Shown here: piece by piece, positions 34,501 through 43,699 of the stretch
Position numbering within the stretch: the stretch's first letter is position 1
How the letters are laid out: each line of letters begins with the position of its first letter
Origin: Candidatus Poribacteria bacterium
GTDB lineage: Bacteria; Poribacteria; WGA-4E; PCPOR2b
Direction of reading: 5' to 3'
DNA length: 64,000 nucleotides
Assembly: GCA_022822005.1 (NCBI GenBank)
Contig: JAJECO010000033.1
Span: 26,901 to 90,900, forward strand
The notes under the pieces: model-generated
What the model saw: the letters and a program-made list of their open reading frames with translations, nothing else
What the model was told of the DNA's origin: nothing
Database searches by the model: none
Translations under genes and position numbers: made by a program

Positions 34501-37337
34501 CGGGCGATACCCCCGTGGCATGGGAGAAACCTAAAGCGAACGTCTTTGAGACAGCGCCCGACAAAACCGCATACGATCCGGGCGAGATTGCCCATCTGTT
34601 CCTGAAGAGTCCGTTTCAGCAGGCACATGCCCTGATGATCGTGGAAGGACCGAAAGCCAATCAGTACCATTGGGTCCATATCGAAAATGGGCAGGGGGTT
34701 TTCCCACTTCCAGTTACCGGAGACATGACACCACGTGTCCCGGTCCATGCACTGCTGTTGCGGGGGCGACTCAAGGGGATGGAGATGCATGATAGAAGCA
34801 CAGTTGATGCTGCCAAACCGATTACAATGGCGAGCACCGCTTGGATTCAGGTCAACCCACGAGACAATCAGCTTAAGGTAGAATTAGAGCATCCTGCACA
34901 GAGCCTCCCCGGCGTATCCATGCCAATGACAATTAAACTCAGCGATCCTGATGGAAACCCATTAGACGGTGAAGTCACCCTCTGGTTGGTAGATCGGGCG
35001 GTCCTTGCCCTTGGTCGAGAGGAACAGCTTGATCCCGTCCCCTCCTTCATCGACGAGGTGAAAGCGCATCTCCGGATACGCGACACCCGAAACGAGGTCG
35101 TCGGAGATATGACCGTAAACGACACCCCCGGTGGGGATGGAATACTTGTACGGTATGCCATGGAGGAGGCACTGTTTGATAAGGTAACGGTACGGAAAAA
35201 CTTCCAGCCCGTTCCCTATTATAATCCTGCCGTGCGGGTGACCGATGGCATTGCAACGCTTGCCATTGACCTACCCGATAATCTGACGAACTTTGCTGTG
35301 CGAGCGGTGGCGACCGATGGCGCTGCACGTTTCGGTTATGCCAAATCCGTCCTCTCCATTCGTCTGCCGTTAATCGTTCAATCTGCGCTGCCACGCTTTG
35401 TACGTCCGGGTGACAGCTTAGTCGCTGGCGGTATCGGTCGTATCGTTGAGGGCGAAGGTGGACCGGGACAGGTCGAGGTTCAGGTGGAAGGATTACAGGT
35501 AGACGGTGAGATGCGTCGCGCGGTAAACTGGGTGAAAGATCAGCCCGAACAACTTTACTTCCCGATGCAGGTTGGGACGTCCGCTTCCCCTGATGGCGAA
35601 GCCAGTCAGGTGAAGATTCAGCTCGCTGTCAAGCGGGAGATCGATGGCGCAACGGACGCGTTTGAAGTAACACTTCCAGTCAAGACTGACCGCGAGAAGC
35701 GTCGGTTGGAAACCTTTGTACAGGTGAAACCGGAGGAAACAATCTCCTTCCCGTCCTTCGAGGAAGAGCCCAGACCGGGAACGGTTCGCCAATCTGTGCT
35801 GTTGACTTATCAACCCGCGTTGGTGAAGATGTTATCGGGACTCGATTACTTGGAGCGTTACCCGTATCACTGCACCGAACAGCGTATCAGCCAGTTGATG
35901 CCGGAGTTGGCACTCAAAGACCTGCTCGACCAGATCGATCGGGGGGATCGTGCGGAAGCAATTAATTTATCAATGCGAGAGAGTTTTACCTATCTGGAGA
36001 GCGTACTCCAGCCGGACGGGCTTTATAGCTATTGGCCCGGTTCCGATAGTTATGTCAGCTTAACTGCCTATGTAGTAGAGTTTCTGCTGATGGCGAAGGC
36101 GCAGGGGTACGAATTTAACCAAATTCTCTTAGAGCGGGGGCTTCATGCACTGCGGGCATCCCTGCGCTCAGATTATAGCAATTTTATTGATGGTGAATCC
36201 CATGTTGAGCGTGCCGAGGCACTCCACGCTTTAGCCATGGCAGGTGACTTCCAAGATACCTACGCGCATGACCTACTTGCTCGTGCTTTGACGATGGACC
36301 TCTACAGTGAGGCTAAGGTCCTATACGCCTTTCTCCGGGAGGCATCAGAGGAGACCGAGGCGATTAACCGGATCCGTGCCGATCTATCAAAAAGCTTGAT
36401 CTTCGCACTCCACAACGGCGAGGAAGTCTATCAAGGGCTACAGTATCGGGCGAGAAGCTGGGGTGGGTTAATCAACTCCAGCGAAATTAAGACCCTCGCG
36501 AGCGTCGTCAGATCACTCTACACCGCTTCCCCGCAAGAGCCGAGAACACAACTGCTGATTAACGAGTTGATTGCCCGTGGAGACAAAAACGGTTGGGGAA
36601 GCACCAATGCCAATGCCGCCGCACTGCTTGCTTTGGGTGAAGTATTTCAACTGCAAGAACCGCTCGCACAGAGCCATCAATTACTGCTGCGGTTTGGGGA
36701 AGAATCTGTAGAACTTGATACCGCTGGCAAGAGTATAAGTCAGTATGAAACCGTTACTTCTAATCCCGGTGATGTGCGATGGAAAGCGGGACCCACCGAT
36801 ACACTACCCCACGTACGATTAACCGTAGATTATGTGCCAGCAGCCCCCGGCGATCAGGTCACCGAAAAAAACGGAGGATTTGTTGTCGAACGGCGGATCC
36901 AGGTTATTCAGGGCGAAAATGAACCACCTGTCGTACGCCCTGTTAAGGCGGGCGATGCCATCGAACTGGAGCTGGGAACTATTGTCGAGGAACATATCCG
37001 TGTAGTAAACCCGGAAGAGCGGCATTATGTCGCAGTGGCTGCACCGTTTGCCGCTGGTTTTGAGCCGATGAATCCGAATCTCGCTACGGCTCCAAAGACA
37101 GCCAAACCCGCCGGGACGATGACACAACAACCTGCGCACGCACAATATAAAGATGACGAGGTTATCTTCTATTACGACACCCTTCCAAAGGGGACTTACG
37201 ACTTTTATTTCCGGCTGAGGACAAGTATTGCGGGGAGTTTCGTTCATCCGCCGGCGGAGGCGGCGATGATGTACCGAGAAACAGTCCGTGGTCGCTCCGA
37301 TGGAACACGCATTATCGTCAGATCGAATCAGGACTAA
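31590..37337 (+). CDS. Bacterial alpha-2-macroglobulin with intact thioester
   Basis: The protein has 1915 residues with a signal peptide (hydrophobic at 6-23, then GAFGQE). It has the bacterial macroglobulin plan. An N-terminal extension with Ig-like domains covers about 30-560. Macroglobulin domains follow, including FTERPMYRPEDPVHIKGYLR near 630. The A2M domain with ITDGIATLAIDLPDN-type text lies near 1220 (TDGIATLAIDLPDNLTNFAV). The thioester motif CTEQ is at 1428-1431 within YPYHCTEQ, followed by the all-alpha thioester domain (about 1400-1700) and a C-terminal receptor-like domain. These proteins trap proteases near the cell surface. No lipobox is seen. The usual partner PbpC is not adjacent. 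Confidence 0.93.
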   Translation: MKTKATIIASLTLIMLNVVWGAFGQEGVTVVPEIFLRGYDPITVFLPETVAQNAGEPADDPGELLQIVPEHPGEYRWLDSKTLQFLPTVRWPPLRRFTLTVSGVTHTLVTLMAAPTNISPSSGSRELEPIQEILLSFADSIDVDALSAMLHFEVRQVPGHGLSNASKVPVSVHMTRADFSVKEIERKTIRDAVQYQITFNTPIPYGRVLTMTLQLSLDDRLKGALIRHTFATQTTFRLTGIGCGHVVFPVAAKGSVYPIDQPLQGGSGGEPLFLEFSHELGAISMPTVKQLVRFEPAVRNFRFEVSGRRLNLHFSPERDQTYRLTLQETDVADRNGRNLLTLGDTSLYFYYTHADSYLEWRQSRGILERYGVQKIPMEGRGEEQVDLRIYKLDPLDRNFWPYPDKPVGVDEEARPPGPGEEPRFATNIPKHIQLLGSPIVSRLIPLPMKDRAGSLRFGLDLKPLLTKIAGEDQPGTYLIGYRTIGSSTQRAYARIQVTDLSLSTVEEDSAVHFVVTSLRTGAPVVGAKVLVEGRYHRDPREVWKPIISGVTDSTGQYRYVHTAKLEAYLHRIVISHQGDVLTVNPAKPPPHFLDNHWYGSRRGWLAWLRRDPQQVKDKLVRKAHIFTERPMYRPEDPVHIKGYLRLREKGDLKYEGDRVRSLVVEGPRDKKWTYPLTLTELGSFYHKFDEKEVPTGYYQASIFDNVDQERLASVDFEKESYRIPRFEVQLFGPDTVPTDREFTLTMTADYYAGGRVVGQDVGWDVAQFPHTFETPDEYLGFLFSTDKRFSDDTPLRRTGSSKQEITDDNGSATLELNPALDPDGRPRRYVVHATVRGADEQTVTASKRIAAVPAFILGLKLERFLKDTMIINPEVLVLDHEAKPLEGLEFHLRLMHRQWHSYLKESDFTTGKAEYVTDVVDVPLIQQTLVSTAGPMGLSYPVEAAGVYVVEIEAQDRLGRRQSVSADLYVAGDTPVAWEKPKANVFETAPDKTAYDPGEIAHLFLKSPFQQAHALMIVEGPKANQYHWVHIENGQGVFPLPVTGDMTPRVPVHALLLRGRLKGMEMHDRSTVDAAKPITMASTAWIQVNPRDNQLKVELEHPAQSLPGVSMPMTIKLSDPDGNPLDGEVTLWLVDRAVLALGREEQLDPVPSFIDEVKAHLRIRDTRNEVVGDMTVNDTPGGDGILVRYAMEEALFDKVTVRKNFQPVPYYNPAVRVTDGIATLAIDLPDNLTNFAVRAVATDGAARFGYAKSVLSIRLPLIVQSALPRFVRPGDSLVAGGIGRIVEGEGGPGQVEVQVEGLQVDGEMRRAVNWVKDQPEQLYFPMQVGTSASPDGEASQVKIQLAVKREIDGATDAFEVTLPVKTDREKRRLETFVQVKPEETISFPSFEEEPRPGTVRQSVLLTYQPALVKMLSGLDYLERYPYHCTEQRISQLMPELALKDLLDQIDRGDRAEAINLSMRESFTYLESVLQPDGLYSYWPGSDSYVSLTAYVVEFLLMAKAQGYEFNQILLERGLHALRASLRSDYSNFIDGESHVERAEALHALAMAGDFQDTYAHDLLARALTMDLYSEAKVLYAFLREASEETEAINRIRADLSKSLIFALHNGEEVYQGLQYRARSWGGLINSSEIKTLASVVRSLYTASPQEPRTQLLINELIARGDKNGWGSTNANAAALLALGEVFQLQEPLAQSHQLLLRFGEESVELDTAGKSISQYETVTSNPGDVRWKAGPTDTLPHVRLTVDYVPAAPGDQVTEKNGGFVVERRIQVIQGENEPPVVRPVKAGDAIELELGTIVEEHIRVVNPEERHYVAVAAPFAAGFEPMNPNLATAPKTAKPAGTMTQQPAHAQYKDDEVIFYYDTLPKGTYDFYFRLRTSIAGSFVHPPAEAAMMYRETVRGRSDGTRIIVRSNQD

Positions 37338-37534
37338 AGACAGAGCCCGTGAATATCAGCGAGAATACGACCCACAGCCCCTAGATTGTGGTTGCCCAAC
37401 TCATCAGCGTTGCAGATGCTGGCATGTGGCCGCGGCATCCTGCCTCACAATAGAAATTAACATGGAGAACACAGACGAATCCGGTTAGAAGGTTGAAGTC
37501 CTAACCATCTAAAATGGTCACCTGAATTGACCTT

Positions 37535-39448
37535 ATGCAAAAGACTCCTGTCACCTATCAAAGTGGTTTAACCCTCAAATCCTTCCTGCTTGCCCTTGTA
37601 CTTATTCCCTTCAATATTTGGTGGCTTATCGAGCTTGAAGTAGTTCGTGTCGGTTACCCAACCATCATCCATCCCCAGGCAAATGTCATCTTTATCATCT
37701 TCTGGCTCCTTCTGATTGGATATGTCCTTCACAAACTCTCTCCGCGACTTGGTATTTCTCAGCAAGAACTACTGACTGTCCACTTCATGCTCTGTATTGT
37801 TTCCTGCCTCTGTTCATGGGATATGTTGCAGATTCTAATGCCAATCATGAGTTATCCCTTTCAGTTTGCAACCCCTGAAAACGATTGGCGTAACCTGTTT
37901 TGGCGGAATATTCCAGAGTGGCTTACTGTTTCGGACCCCAAAACCTTACTCGGCTACTATGAAGGAGATTCAAGCCTCTACACCGCCCGTCACTTGAAAG
38001 CGTGGTTCACACCGGTTGCAGCGTGGAGTTCATTCATATTCGTGTTAATGCTCGTGCTGCTATGTATTAACACCTTACTGCGAATCCAATGGACTGAGCA
38101 TGAGCGACTAAGTTACCCGCTAACGCAGCTCCCACTGGAGATGACCAACCCGCGGCTACGTTTCTTCAGGAATCGACTGATGTGGATCGGTTTCAGTATC
38201 GCCGCGCTGATTAGTATCGTTAATCTAATTCATTCCATCTACCCTCTCATTCCATACATCCCGGTCAAACGGCAGGGGATAGGTGCGGGCATCCGCGTCT
38301 CCTTCTATCCATTCGTTATCGGTATGAGTTTTATGATGCCGAGAGATCTGCTTTTTTCATGCTGGGTCTTTTTCTGGCTCTACAAGATTGAGTTGATGGT
38401 CGGTGATATGATGGGATGGCAGAATCTCCCCCGTTTCCCTTACGCTGCTGAACAGGGCTTTGGGGTGTATATGGGACTATTGATTTTCGCGCTCTGGATC
38501 GGTAGATCGCATTTCGTAGGGTTGGTGCGCCATATATTTACCGCTTCCAGTTCGCGCTTTCAGCTGGATGATAGACGTGAGCCGATGCCATACCGCTTGG
38601 CTGTGATAGGCATCGTGTTTGGTTTGATCTTCCTGACAGTTTTTTCCTACAAAGCCGGTATGTCGCTTTGGGTGATACCCATCTTCTTCGGAATCTATCT
38701 CTTATTGTCGATCATGATCACCCGATTGCGTGCGGAGTTGGGATTCATCGTCCATGGTCACGGATATCGTCCGGGCATTGATCCCCATACCATGATCGTA
38801 ACCGGGTTTGGTACTTGGCAACTTACCACCAATACGCTCACCGTCTTTTCTATGTATATGTTTTTCAACCGTGCCTACTGGGTTAATCCGATGCCGGAGA
38901 GTCTGGAAGCGTTCAAGATGTCGGAAAGGCGCAATATCAATCTGCGCCATACATCGATTGCTATCCTACTCGCAACAGCTATCGGATTGGTTGTCAGTTT
39001 TTGGTTCCTACTCGACGCCTTCTACCGACACGGGCATGACTCTGCACATTTCCATCCGCATTCGCTATGGTATGGGCGTATGGCGTATGGGCAACTCGAA
39101 AATTGGCTGAACTATCCGCGTGAAGCTGACGGTCCTGCATTAGCATTTATGGCCGGTGGATTTGGATTAACAGCAATACTGATGTTTTTACGAACCCGAT
39201 TTCTGTGGTGGCCCCTGCACCCGCTCGGTTATGTGACCGCGGATAGTTGGGGGATGTTCAACCTATGGTCCTGCATCTTTGTCGCGTGGGTGATTAAGAC
39301 AGTTATCTTGCGATATGGTGGGCTTGGCTCCTATCGTCGCGCGGTGCCTTTCTTTCTGGGCGTTGCACTCGGAGATTATATCGTCGGGTTTATCTGGAGC
39401 ATCTTGAGTATCGTAACCGATTACCCACTTTATAATTTCTTTCCCTAA
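37535..39448 (+). CDS. Large multi-spanning membrane protein (DUF6785/DUF6784-like), copy A
   Basis: The protein has 637 residues and about 12-14 membrane helices. Visible pieces shared with the two other family members in this window are the N-terminal hydrophobic block, ATPENDWRNLFW, a lumenal DPKTLLGYYEGDS segment, NRLMWIGFSIAALISIVN, RLRAELGFIVHGHG, the late WPLHPLGYVTADSWGMFN and the C-terminal FFLGVALGDYIVGFIWSILS. The family is common in Planctomycetes and Poribacteria and has no known function; naming it DUF6785/6784 is recall, not a search. The start is ATG 37535 after a 197-bp gap. The gene probably forms a unit with the following coiled-coil gene 21 bp away. Confidence 0.8.
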   Translation: MQKTPVTYQSGLTLKSFLLALVLIPFNIWWLIELEVVRVGYPTIIHPQANVIFIIFWLLLIGYVLHKLSPRLGISQQELLTVHFMLCIVSCLCSWDMLQILMPIMSYPFQFATPENDWRNLFWRNIPEWLTVSDPKTLLGYYEGDSSLYTARHLKAWFTPVAAWSSFIFVLMLVLLCINTLLRIQWTEHERLSYPLTQLPLEMTNPRLRFFRNRLMWIGFSIAALISIVNLIHSIYPLIPYIPVKRQGIGAGIRVSFYPFVIGMSFMMPRDLLFSCWVFFWLYKIELMVGDMMGWQNLPRFPYAAEQGFGVYMGLLIFALWIGRSHFVGLVRHIFTASSSRFQLDDRREPMPYRLAVIGIVFGLIFLTVFSYKAGMSLWVIPIFFGIYLLLSIMITRLRAELGFIVHGHGYRPGIDPHTMIVTGFGTWQLTTNTLTVFSMYMFFNRAYWVNPMPESLEAFKMSERRNINLRHTSIAILLATAIGLVVSFWFLLDAFYRHGHDSAHFHPHSLWYGRMAYGQLENWLNYPREADGPALAFMAGGFGLTAILMFLRTRFLWWPLHPLGYVTADSWGMFNLWSCIFVAWVIKTVILRYGGLGSYRRAVPFFLGVALGDYIVGFIWSILSIVTDYPLYNFFP

Positions 39449-39469
39449 TAAACTATCGTTAGAAAGCAG

Positions 39470-40027
39470 GTGTTGAAAATGATTAAAGCAGGTCCCAGCA
39501 TCAATATTCCGTCTGAAAAACTGAGAATCAGTTTAATTCTGTTGGTTGTGTCAGTTTTGCTCGTCGTAACTGGTTTCTATTTTGGCGCTCGCTGGACTTC
39601 CCAAGAACTGTTAAGTGAGAGCCGTCCCGACCAATTGGCAGTAGACCTCGAGCAGAAAAGAGTGCAACTTGAAGAGTGGGGCAACGGTTTCCTCCATGAA
39701 TTTCCTGACGTACCCGCGGTCAAGGCAACAGTCGATGCCTATCAAGAACTCCTAAGTCGAGTGATTGACCGAAACGAGCGTTTGCGGCAAGAAGGTATGT
39801 CAATGAAGAAACGCATAAAACAACTCACTCAGTTTGCGAAGGAAACTGTGGGCCCTATAACCGAGCGTACCCGTTCTGATGAACTTCACTTGGAGCTGAT
39901 GCGCGAGAACACCGATTTGAAGATGAAGATCGATCGCTACATGCACGCAGATTGGATGTTCCCGCTCCCAATTTATCTGTTAGGGTTGGATAAAAAAGAA
40001 ATGCGGGCACTTCAAGAGCAGTTATAA
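39470..40027 (+). CDS. Membrane-anchored coiled-coil protein, unknown
   Basis: The 185-residue protein starts at GTG 39470 (or ATG 39479). One membrane helix at about 20-41 (RISLILLVVSVLLVVTGFYFG) is preceded by a short cytoplasmic tail. The rest is mostly charged helix with heptad-like spacing (LEQKRVQLEEW, NERLRQEGMSMKKRIKQL, ELMRENTDLKMKIDR), so a coiled coil outside the membrane is likely. It lies 21 bp after the large membrane protein and is probably co-transcribed, perhaps as its partner. No family recognised. Confidence 0.65.
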   Translation: MLKMIKAGPSINIPSEKLRISLILLVVSVLLVVTGFYFGARWTSQELLSESRPDQLAVDLEQKRVQLEEWGNGFLHEFPDVPAVKATVDAYQELLSRVIDRNERLRQEGMSMKKRIKQLTQFAKETVGPITERTRSDELHLELMRENTDLKMKIDRYMHADWMFPLPIYLLGLDKKEMRALQEQL

Positions 40028-40126
40028 GAATCCAAAGATAGATATCAATGGAAGTGTTTTTTGCAATGACACAGCTGTACAGTTCAATGACTTCGGGGCA
40101 TCTAAGACAAACGAAAGGAGTATCCG

Positions 40127-40849
40127 ATGGGTAAGCTAGATGGTCAAGTTGCTCTCATCACGGGAGGCAATAGGGGAATCGGCAAAGGCATCGCACGCGG
40201 CTTGGCGCACGAAGGGGCGACCCTTGTATTGGCTGCACGGGGTGTGGAAGAGTTGAATCAGACCGCTGAGGAATTGAGGGAAGCTGGTACCACTGTCCTC
40301 GGCGTGCCAACTGATGTCACCGATGAAGCGCAGATTGAAACGTTGTTCGAGCGCACGATGGAAACGTTCAACCGATTGGATATTTTGGTGAATAATTCGG
40401 GCGCGTTCGATGGTGGTCCGCTTGACGAACTTTCAACTGAAGCGTTGGATAATGTGCTTTCCGTCAATCTCCGTGCGCCCTTTCTGTGCACACGCGCGGC
40501 GATGCGCATTATGAAACGGCAGGGCGGCGGGCGTATTATTAATATCGGGAGTATATCTGCACAGCGTGTTCGACCGGGAGCGGGACCGTACTGCGCCAGC
40601 AAGTTTGGGATTTGGGGGTTGACTCAGGTGACAGCATTGGAGGGGCGTCCACACGGAATCGTCGCGAGTTGTCTGCACCCGGGGGCCACACAAGTCAGAG
40701 ATCTGCCGGAAGGCGATGAACGGGAAGACCTGATGCAGGTGGACGAATTAGCTCAAGCTGCAGTGTTGATGGCGACATTACCGCCGCATGTGAATATGCT
40801 TGAAGCAAAGGTTGTGCCTGTGCAGCAGCCGTACCTCGGTCGAGGCTAA
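40127..40849 (+). CDS. Short-chain dehydrogenase/reductase (SDR)
   Basis: The protein has 240 residues. The cofactor motif is ITGGNRGIGKG near 11-20, the structural motif is ILVNNSGAFDGG, and the active site has IINIGSISAQ with Ser and YCASK with catalytic Tyr and Lys. It matches classical SDRs such as 3-oxoacyl-ACP reductase and glucose dehydrogenase. The start is ATG 40127 with GAAAGGAG upstream. The region after the active site is a little short for the family, so the substrate loop is reduced. The substrate is unknown. Confidence 0.9.
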   Translation: MGKLDGQVALITGGNRGIGKGIARGLAHEGATLVLAARGVEELNQTAEELREAGTTVLGVPTDVTDEAQIETLFERTMETFNRLDILVNNSGAFDGGPLDELSTEALDNVLSVNLRAPFLCTRAAMRIMKRQGGGRIINIGSISAQRVRPGAGPYCASKFGIWGLTQVTALEGRPHGIVASCLHPGATQVRDLPEGDEREDLMQVDELAQAAVLMATLPPHVNMLEAKVVPVQQPYLGRG

Positions 40850-40916
40850 TTACGTTCGAAGGTGCAACATAAGTGGTTCTTCAGGAGCGTTATAGTGGAC
40901 TGTTTTCGTTGGCTTC

Positions 40917-42386
40917 CTACTGTTGAAAGGACACAAACTGGAATGCATAAAGTTTTGTGTCACGCAGAACGAAGCGCAGCCGAACTGACTCGCCGATCAC
41001 CTCACTCAGATCGCCATTGCCTTTCCAAGTTACGGTTTTGCTGATGGCGTTTCCTACCACTGGATCTGCCTCTGCGAGTCCGAAACGGGGCAACGGGCGT
41101 CCGGTCGTGTCCTGAATTTCGACTTGGAGCCAGCCCCCGGCGCTGCCATTGAGATTCAATTCGAGCCGATTACCGCCAAATTGGAGCACCGGCGTGATAA
41201 ATTGACCGCCGCCAAACCCTGCGTCCGCAGACACGAACCCGTCTCGTCGCATGCGTGCACGAAAGAGGCTGCTGGAGCGTCCGACATCGTCGGGGGCGGC
41301 GGCGTGGTTGTGAGCCATGCCAGCGTAGTAGAGCCACAGTTCATCGTCTACAGGGATGAGCCATGGATTCGCGAAGATCATCCCGCTGTGAACCTCATCG
41401 TCCATTCCATGCTGCAGGAAAGGGCGGCGCTCCCCCTGACGTTGCCAACTGATGCCATCGCGGCTGGTCAGTAGCTGTGTGTCCATGGTCGCGGGAAAAC
41501 CTTGCTCGCCCCAATGGTAGTAGACCGAGGGAAACATCAGATACACATCTTGGGCGCTTTCATATTTCATGGCGCAACTGGTATAGTAGTCGATGCTTGG
41601 ACGTTGGTCATCAAACCTTGACGGCACGGGGATATTTAGGTCCTCTTCATCTGCTTCCAGAACGATCTGTGTAGGCGACCAAGTACGGAAATCTGGTGAA
41701 GTGATGCGACCGATGCTCCGATAAGCGACCTTGCCAGCAAGGGCAGCCTCTTCGGAGTTTTGGGTCTCTCTGACCCGGGTGTAGCCGACGTAGCATTTGA
41801 AGGTATTGTCCCAGAAAAACATGTTTTGAGTATCGCACGACTGATTGGGTGGGTTAGGCTGGTTGGGATACGTCTGCCAGTGAATGCCATCGGGTGAGTG
41901 CATTGCCCAGAGTCCGCCCCGCAACCCGTCGGCGATCTGCGAATCAGTAGGTCGGAACTTGCTCCACAGCTTGTAGCGTTCATCGGCTGGGGCTCGCTCG
42001 TCGCGATATACAGTAGTGCCCTGTGTACTCTGGCGTTCGAGGTGAGGGGCAACGATGTTGTTTTCGGTGAAGCCACGAAAGGGGATAAGTCCGAGGGACG
42101 GCTTTTTCCAGTGAATACCATCCTCTGACTCGGCGTAGCAGAGGCGGCGGGCCCCCTCTTGAGGCAGCCCAACATCGACGAGAGCATCATACCAGAGCCG
42201 GAATCTGCCATCGGGTTCACGGAAGGCGGTGCTGTAGGCACCTATACCCTTGGCTTCCCACGGTCGATCTGCTATAAGCACCGGATCGGGATCCTGAGTG
42301 GGTAGGTTCATACTCAGCTCGACGCCGTCGCAAATCTGAAAAAAGCGTTTGTCGATAAAGAGTTGTTTGTGGGTGCCAATGTCCAT
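40917..42386 (-). CDS. Five-bladed propeller, glycoside hydrolase 32/43-like protein
   Basis: The protein has 489 residues. Repeated blades contain the typical LWYDALVDVG, CYAESEDGIHWKKPSLGL, WAMHSPDGIHWQT, LTSRDGISWQR and ELWLYYAGMAHNH pieces of GH32/GH43/GH130-like folds. The last 100 residues are a beta-sandwich-like tail (LELNLNGSAGGWLQVEIQDT). No signal peptide is evident. Uncharacterised members of this kind in Planctomycetes and Poribacteria are annotated only as hydrolase-like. The acidic catalytic residues cannot be assigned with confidence. It is last in a four-gene minus-strand cluster with gaps of 11-33 bp, so it is co-transcribed with the PLP enzyme. Confidence 0.75.
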   Translation of the reverse strand: MDIGTHKQLFIDKRFFQICDGVELSMNLPTQDPDPVLIADRPWEAKGIGAYSTAFREPDGRFRLWYDALVDVGLPQEGARRLCYAESEDGIHWKKPSLGLIPFRGFTENNIVAPHLERQSTQGTTVYRDERAPADERYKLWSKFRPTDSQIADGLRGGLWAMHSPDGIHWQTYPNQPNPPNQSCDTQNMFFWDNTFKCYVGYTRVRETQNSEEAALAGKVAYRSIGRITSPDFRTWSPTQIVLEADEEDLNIPVPSRFDDQRPSIDYYTSCAMKYESAQDVYLMFPSVYYHWGEQGFPATMDTQLLTSRDGISWQRQGERRPFLQHGMDDEVHSGMIFANPWLIPVDDELWLYYAGMAHNHAAAPDDVGRSSSLFRARMRRDGFVSADAGFGGGQFITPVLQFGGNRLELNLNGSAGGWLQVEIQDTTGRPLPRFGLAEADPVVGNAISKTVTWKGNGDLSEVIGESVRLRFVLRDTKLYAFQFVSFQQ

Positions 42387-42397
42387 AGAGAAGGTCC

Positions 42398-43687
42398 TTA
42401 TACTTCCTTGGCTACTGCCGCAACGGCTGAGATGGTTTCGTCAATCACCGTGTCGTCGTGGGCGGTAGAGAGGAACCAAGCTCCCCGTTCAAGTGCACGG
42501 ACTCCGCGCGACAACAGAGCAGTCGTGAAATCTACATAGCGCGCCTTGTCTGCCGCTAAGGAATCACGATAGTTGGAAAACGGAGAACTCGCATCCAAAG
42601 CCACGTGGAAGATTTGAGGGAATCCTTGCACCTGTGCGTCAATATCGGCATCAGCCAAGGCACCCCGGATACCGCTCATCAGCTTCTGCCCCCGCGCTTC
42701 TAAACTCTGGAAGGTTTCCGGTTTCTTCAGTTCGCTCAGCGTTGCGACAACAGCAGCCATCGCCGCCGGTAGGGCATTGTAACTGCCACCGTGCAGAACA
42801 CCGCCGGTTGCCATCTGCTCCATCAGATCCCGCCGGCCCGCCAAAGCCGAAACTGGAAAGCCGTTAGCGATGGCTTTGCCAAAGGTCGCAAGGTCCGGGA
42901 TAATGCCCAAACGCTGCTGCGCGCCGCCCGGAGCCAGCCGGAATCCCGTGATGATCTCGTCGAAGATGAGCACGGTTCCTGTTTCGCTGCAAATCTTGCG
43001 TACCCCCTCCAGGTATCCCTCTGCGGGCGCTATTGCGCTTGTGTTACACATCGCTGGCTCCATGATTACGCCTGCCACATCGCCACGCCTCAATCGAGCC
43101 GCTAATAGAGGAAGGTTATTCCAAGGTAGCACTTCGGTGTGATGACCAGCGGGTAAATCCTGTCCAGCACTCGCAGGAACTGGGGTCGGTGAGGTTTCAG
43201 ACCCAAACTGATCCGGTGTAGGTGCGATGCTCCAGAGTATATTATCCAGCCAGCCGTGATAGTGTCCCTCAAACTTCACGATGATAGAACGTTCGGTGGC
43301 AGCACGAGCCAGCCGCAGCGCTGCCTGAACTACCTCGCTCCCTGCACAGTTGAATCGAACTAACTCAGCACACGGCACAATTTCACAGAACAGCCGCGCC
43401 GCTTCAAACTCAATTTCGCTCTGTCCAGCATAAAGGATTCCGTGGCTGAGTTGTTCTTTCACCGCTTCGAGGACCGGTTCTGGATTATGTCCCAAAATAA
43501 TGGGCCCCATACCCAGGTAATAATCTATCAGCCGGTTGCCATCCACGTCGTAAAGATAAGGTCCCTCTGCCTTCTCAAAAACGAGCGGCGTCGGCGCAAT
43601 CCCCATCCGAAAGTTGCTATTGACCCCGCCGGGCAAATACTTCGCAAAATCAGCAAGACGATTCTTTGATTGATCGAATGTTATCAT
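42398..43687 (-). CDS. Class III PLP aminotransferase, glutamate-1-semialdehyde aminomutase-like
   Basis: The protein has 429 residues. GGVNSNFR at the N-terminus, CAGSEVVQAALRLARAAT, KFEGHYHGW and FDEIITGFR follow the HemL pattern, and the PLP lysine is in ATFGKAIANGFPVSA. HemL proper has TLGKIIGGGLPVGA at that place, so this is a relative and not a sure glutamate-1-semialdehyde mutase. An amino-sugar or beta-amino-acid aminotransferase role is possible given the sugar-related neighbours. AAGGA lies upstream of ATG 43687. Confidence 0.85.
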   Translation of the reverse strand: MITFDQSKNRLADFAKYLPGGVNSNFRMGIAPTPLVFEKAEGPYLYDVDGNRLIDYYLGMGPIILGHNPEPVLEAVKEQLSHGILYAGQSEIEFEAARLFCEIVPCAELVRFNCAGSEVVQAALRLARAATERSIIVKFEGHYHGWLDNILWSIAPTPDQFGSETSPTPVPASAGQDLPAGHHTEVLPWNNLPLLAARLRRGDVAGVIMEPAMCNTSAIAPAEGYLEGVRKICSETGTVLIFDEIITGFRLAPGGAQQRLGIIPDLATFGKAIANGFPVSALAGRRDLMEQMATGGVLHGGSYNALPAAMAAVVATLSELKKPETFQSLEARGQKLMSGIRGALADADIDAQVQGFPQIFHVALDASSPFSNYRDSLAADKARYVDFTTALLSRGVRALERGAWFLSTAHDDTVIDETISAVAAVAKEV

Positions 43688-43699
43688 AATGAGTCCTTT

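Noticed and set aside
37288..37488. Small Cys-rich 66-codon gene after the macroglobulin
   Set aside because: It begins within the macroglobulin gene in another frame, has no ribosome-binding site and an erratic composition.
42398..43687. Calling this hemL outright
   Set aside because: The PLP loop differs from glutamate-1-semialdehyde aminomutase, and the neighbours concern sugars rather than heme.
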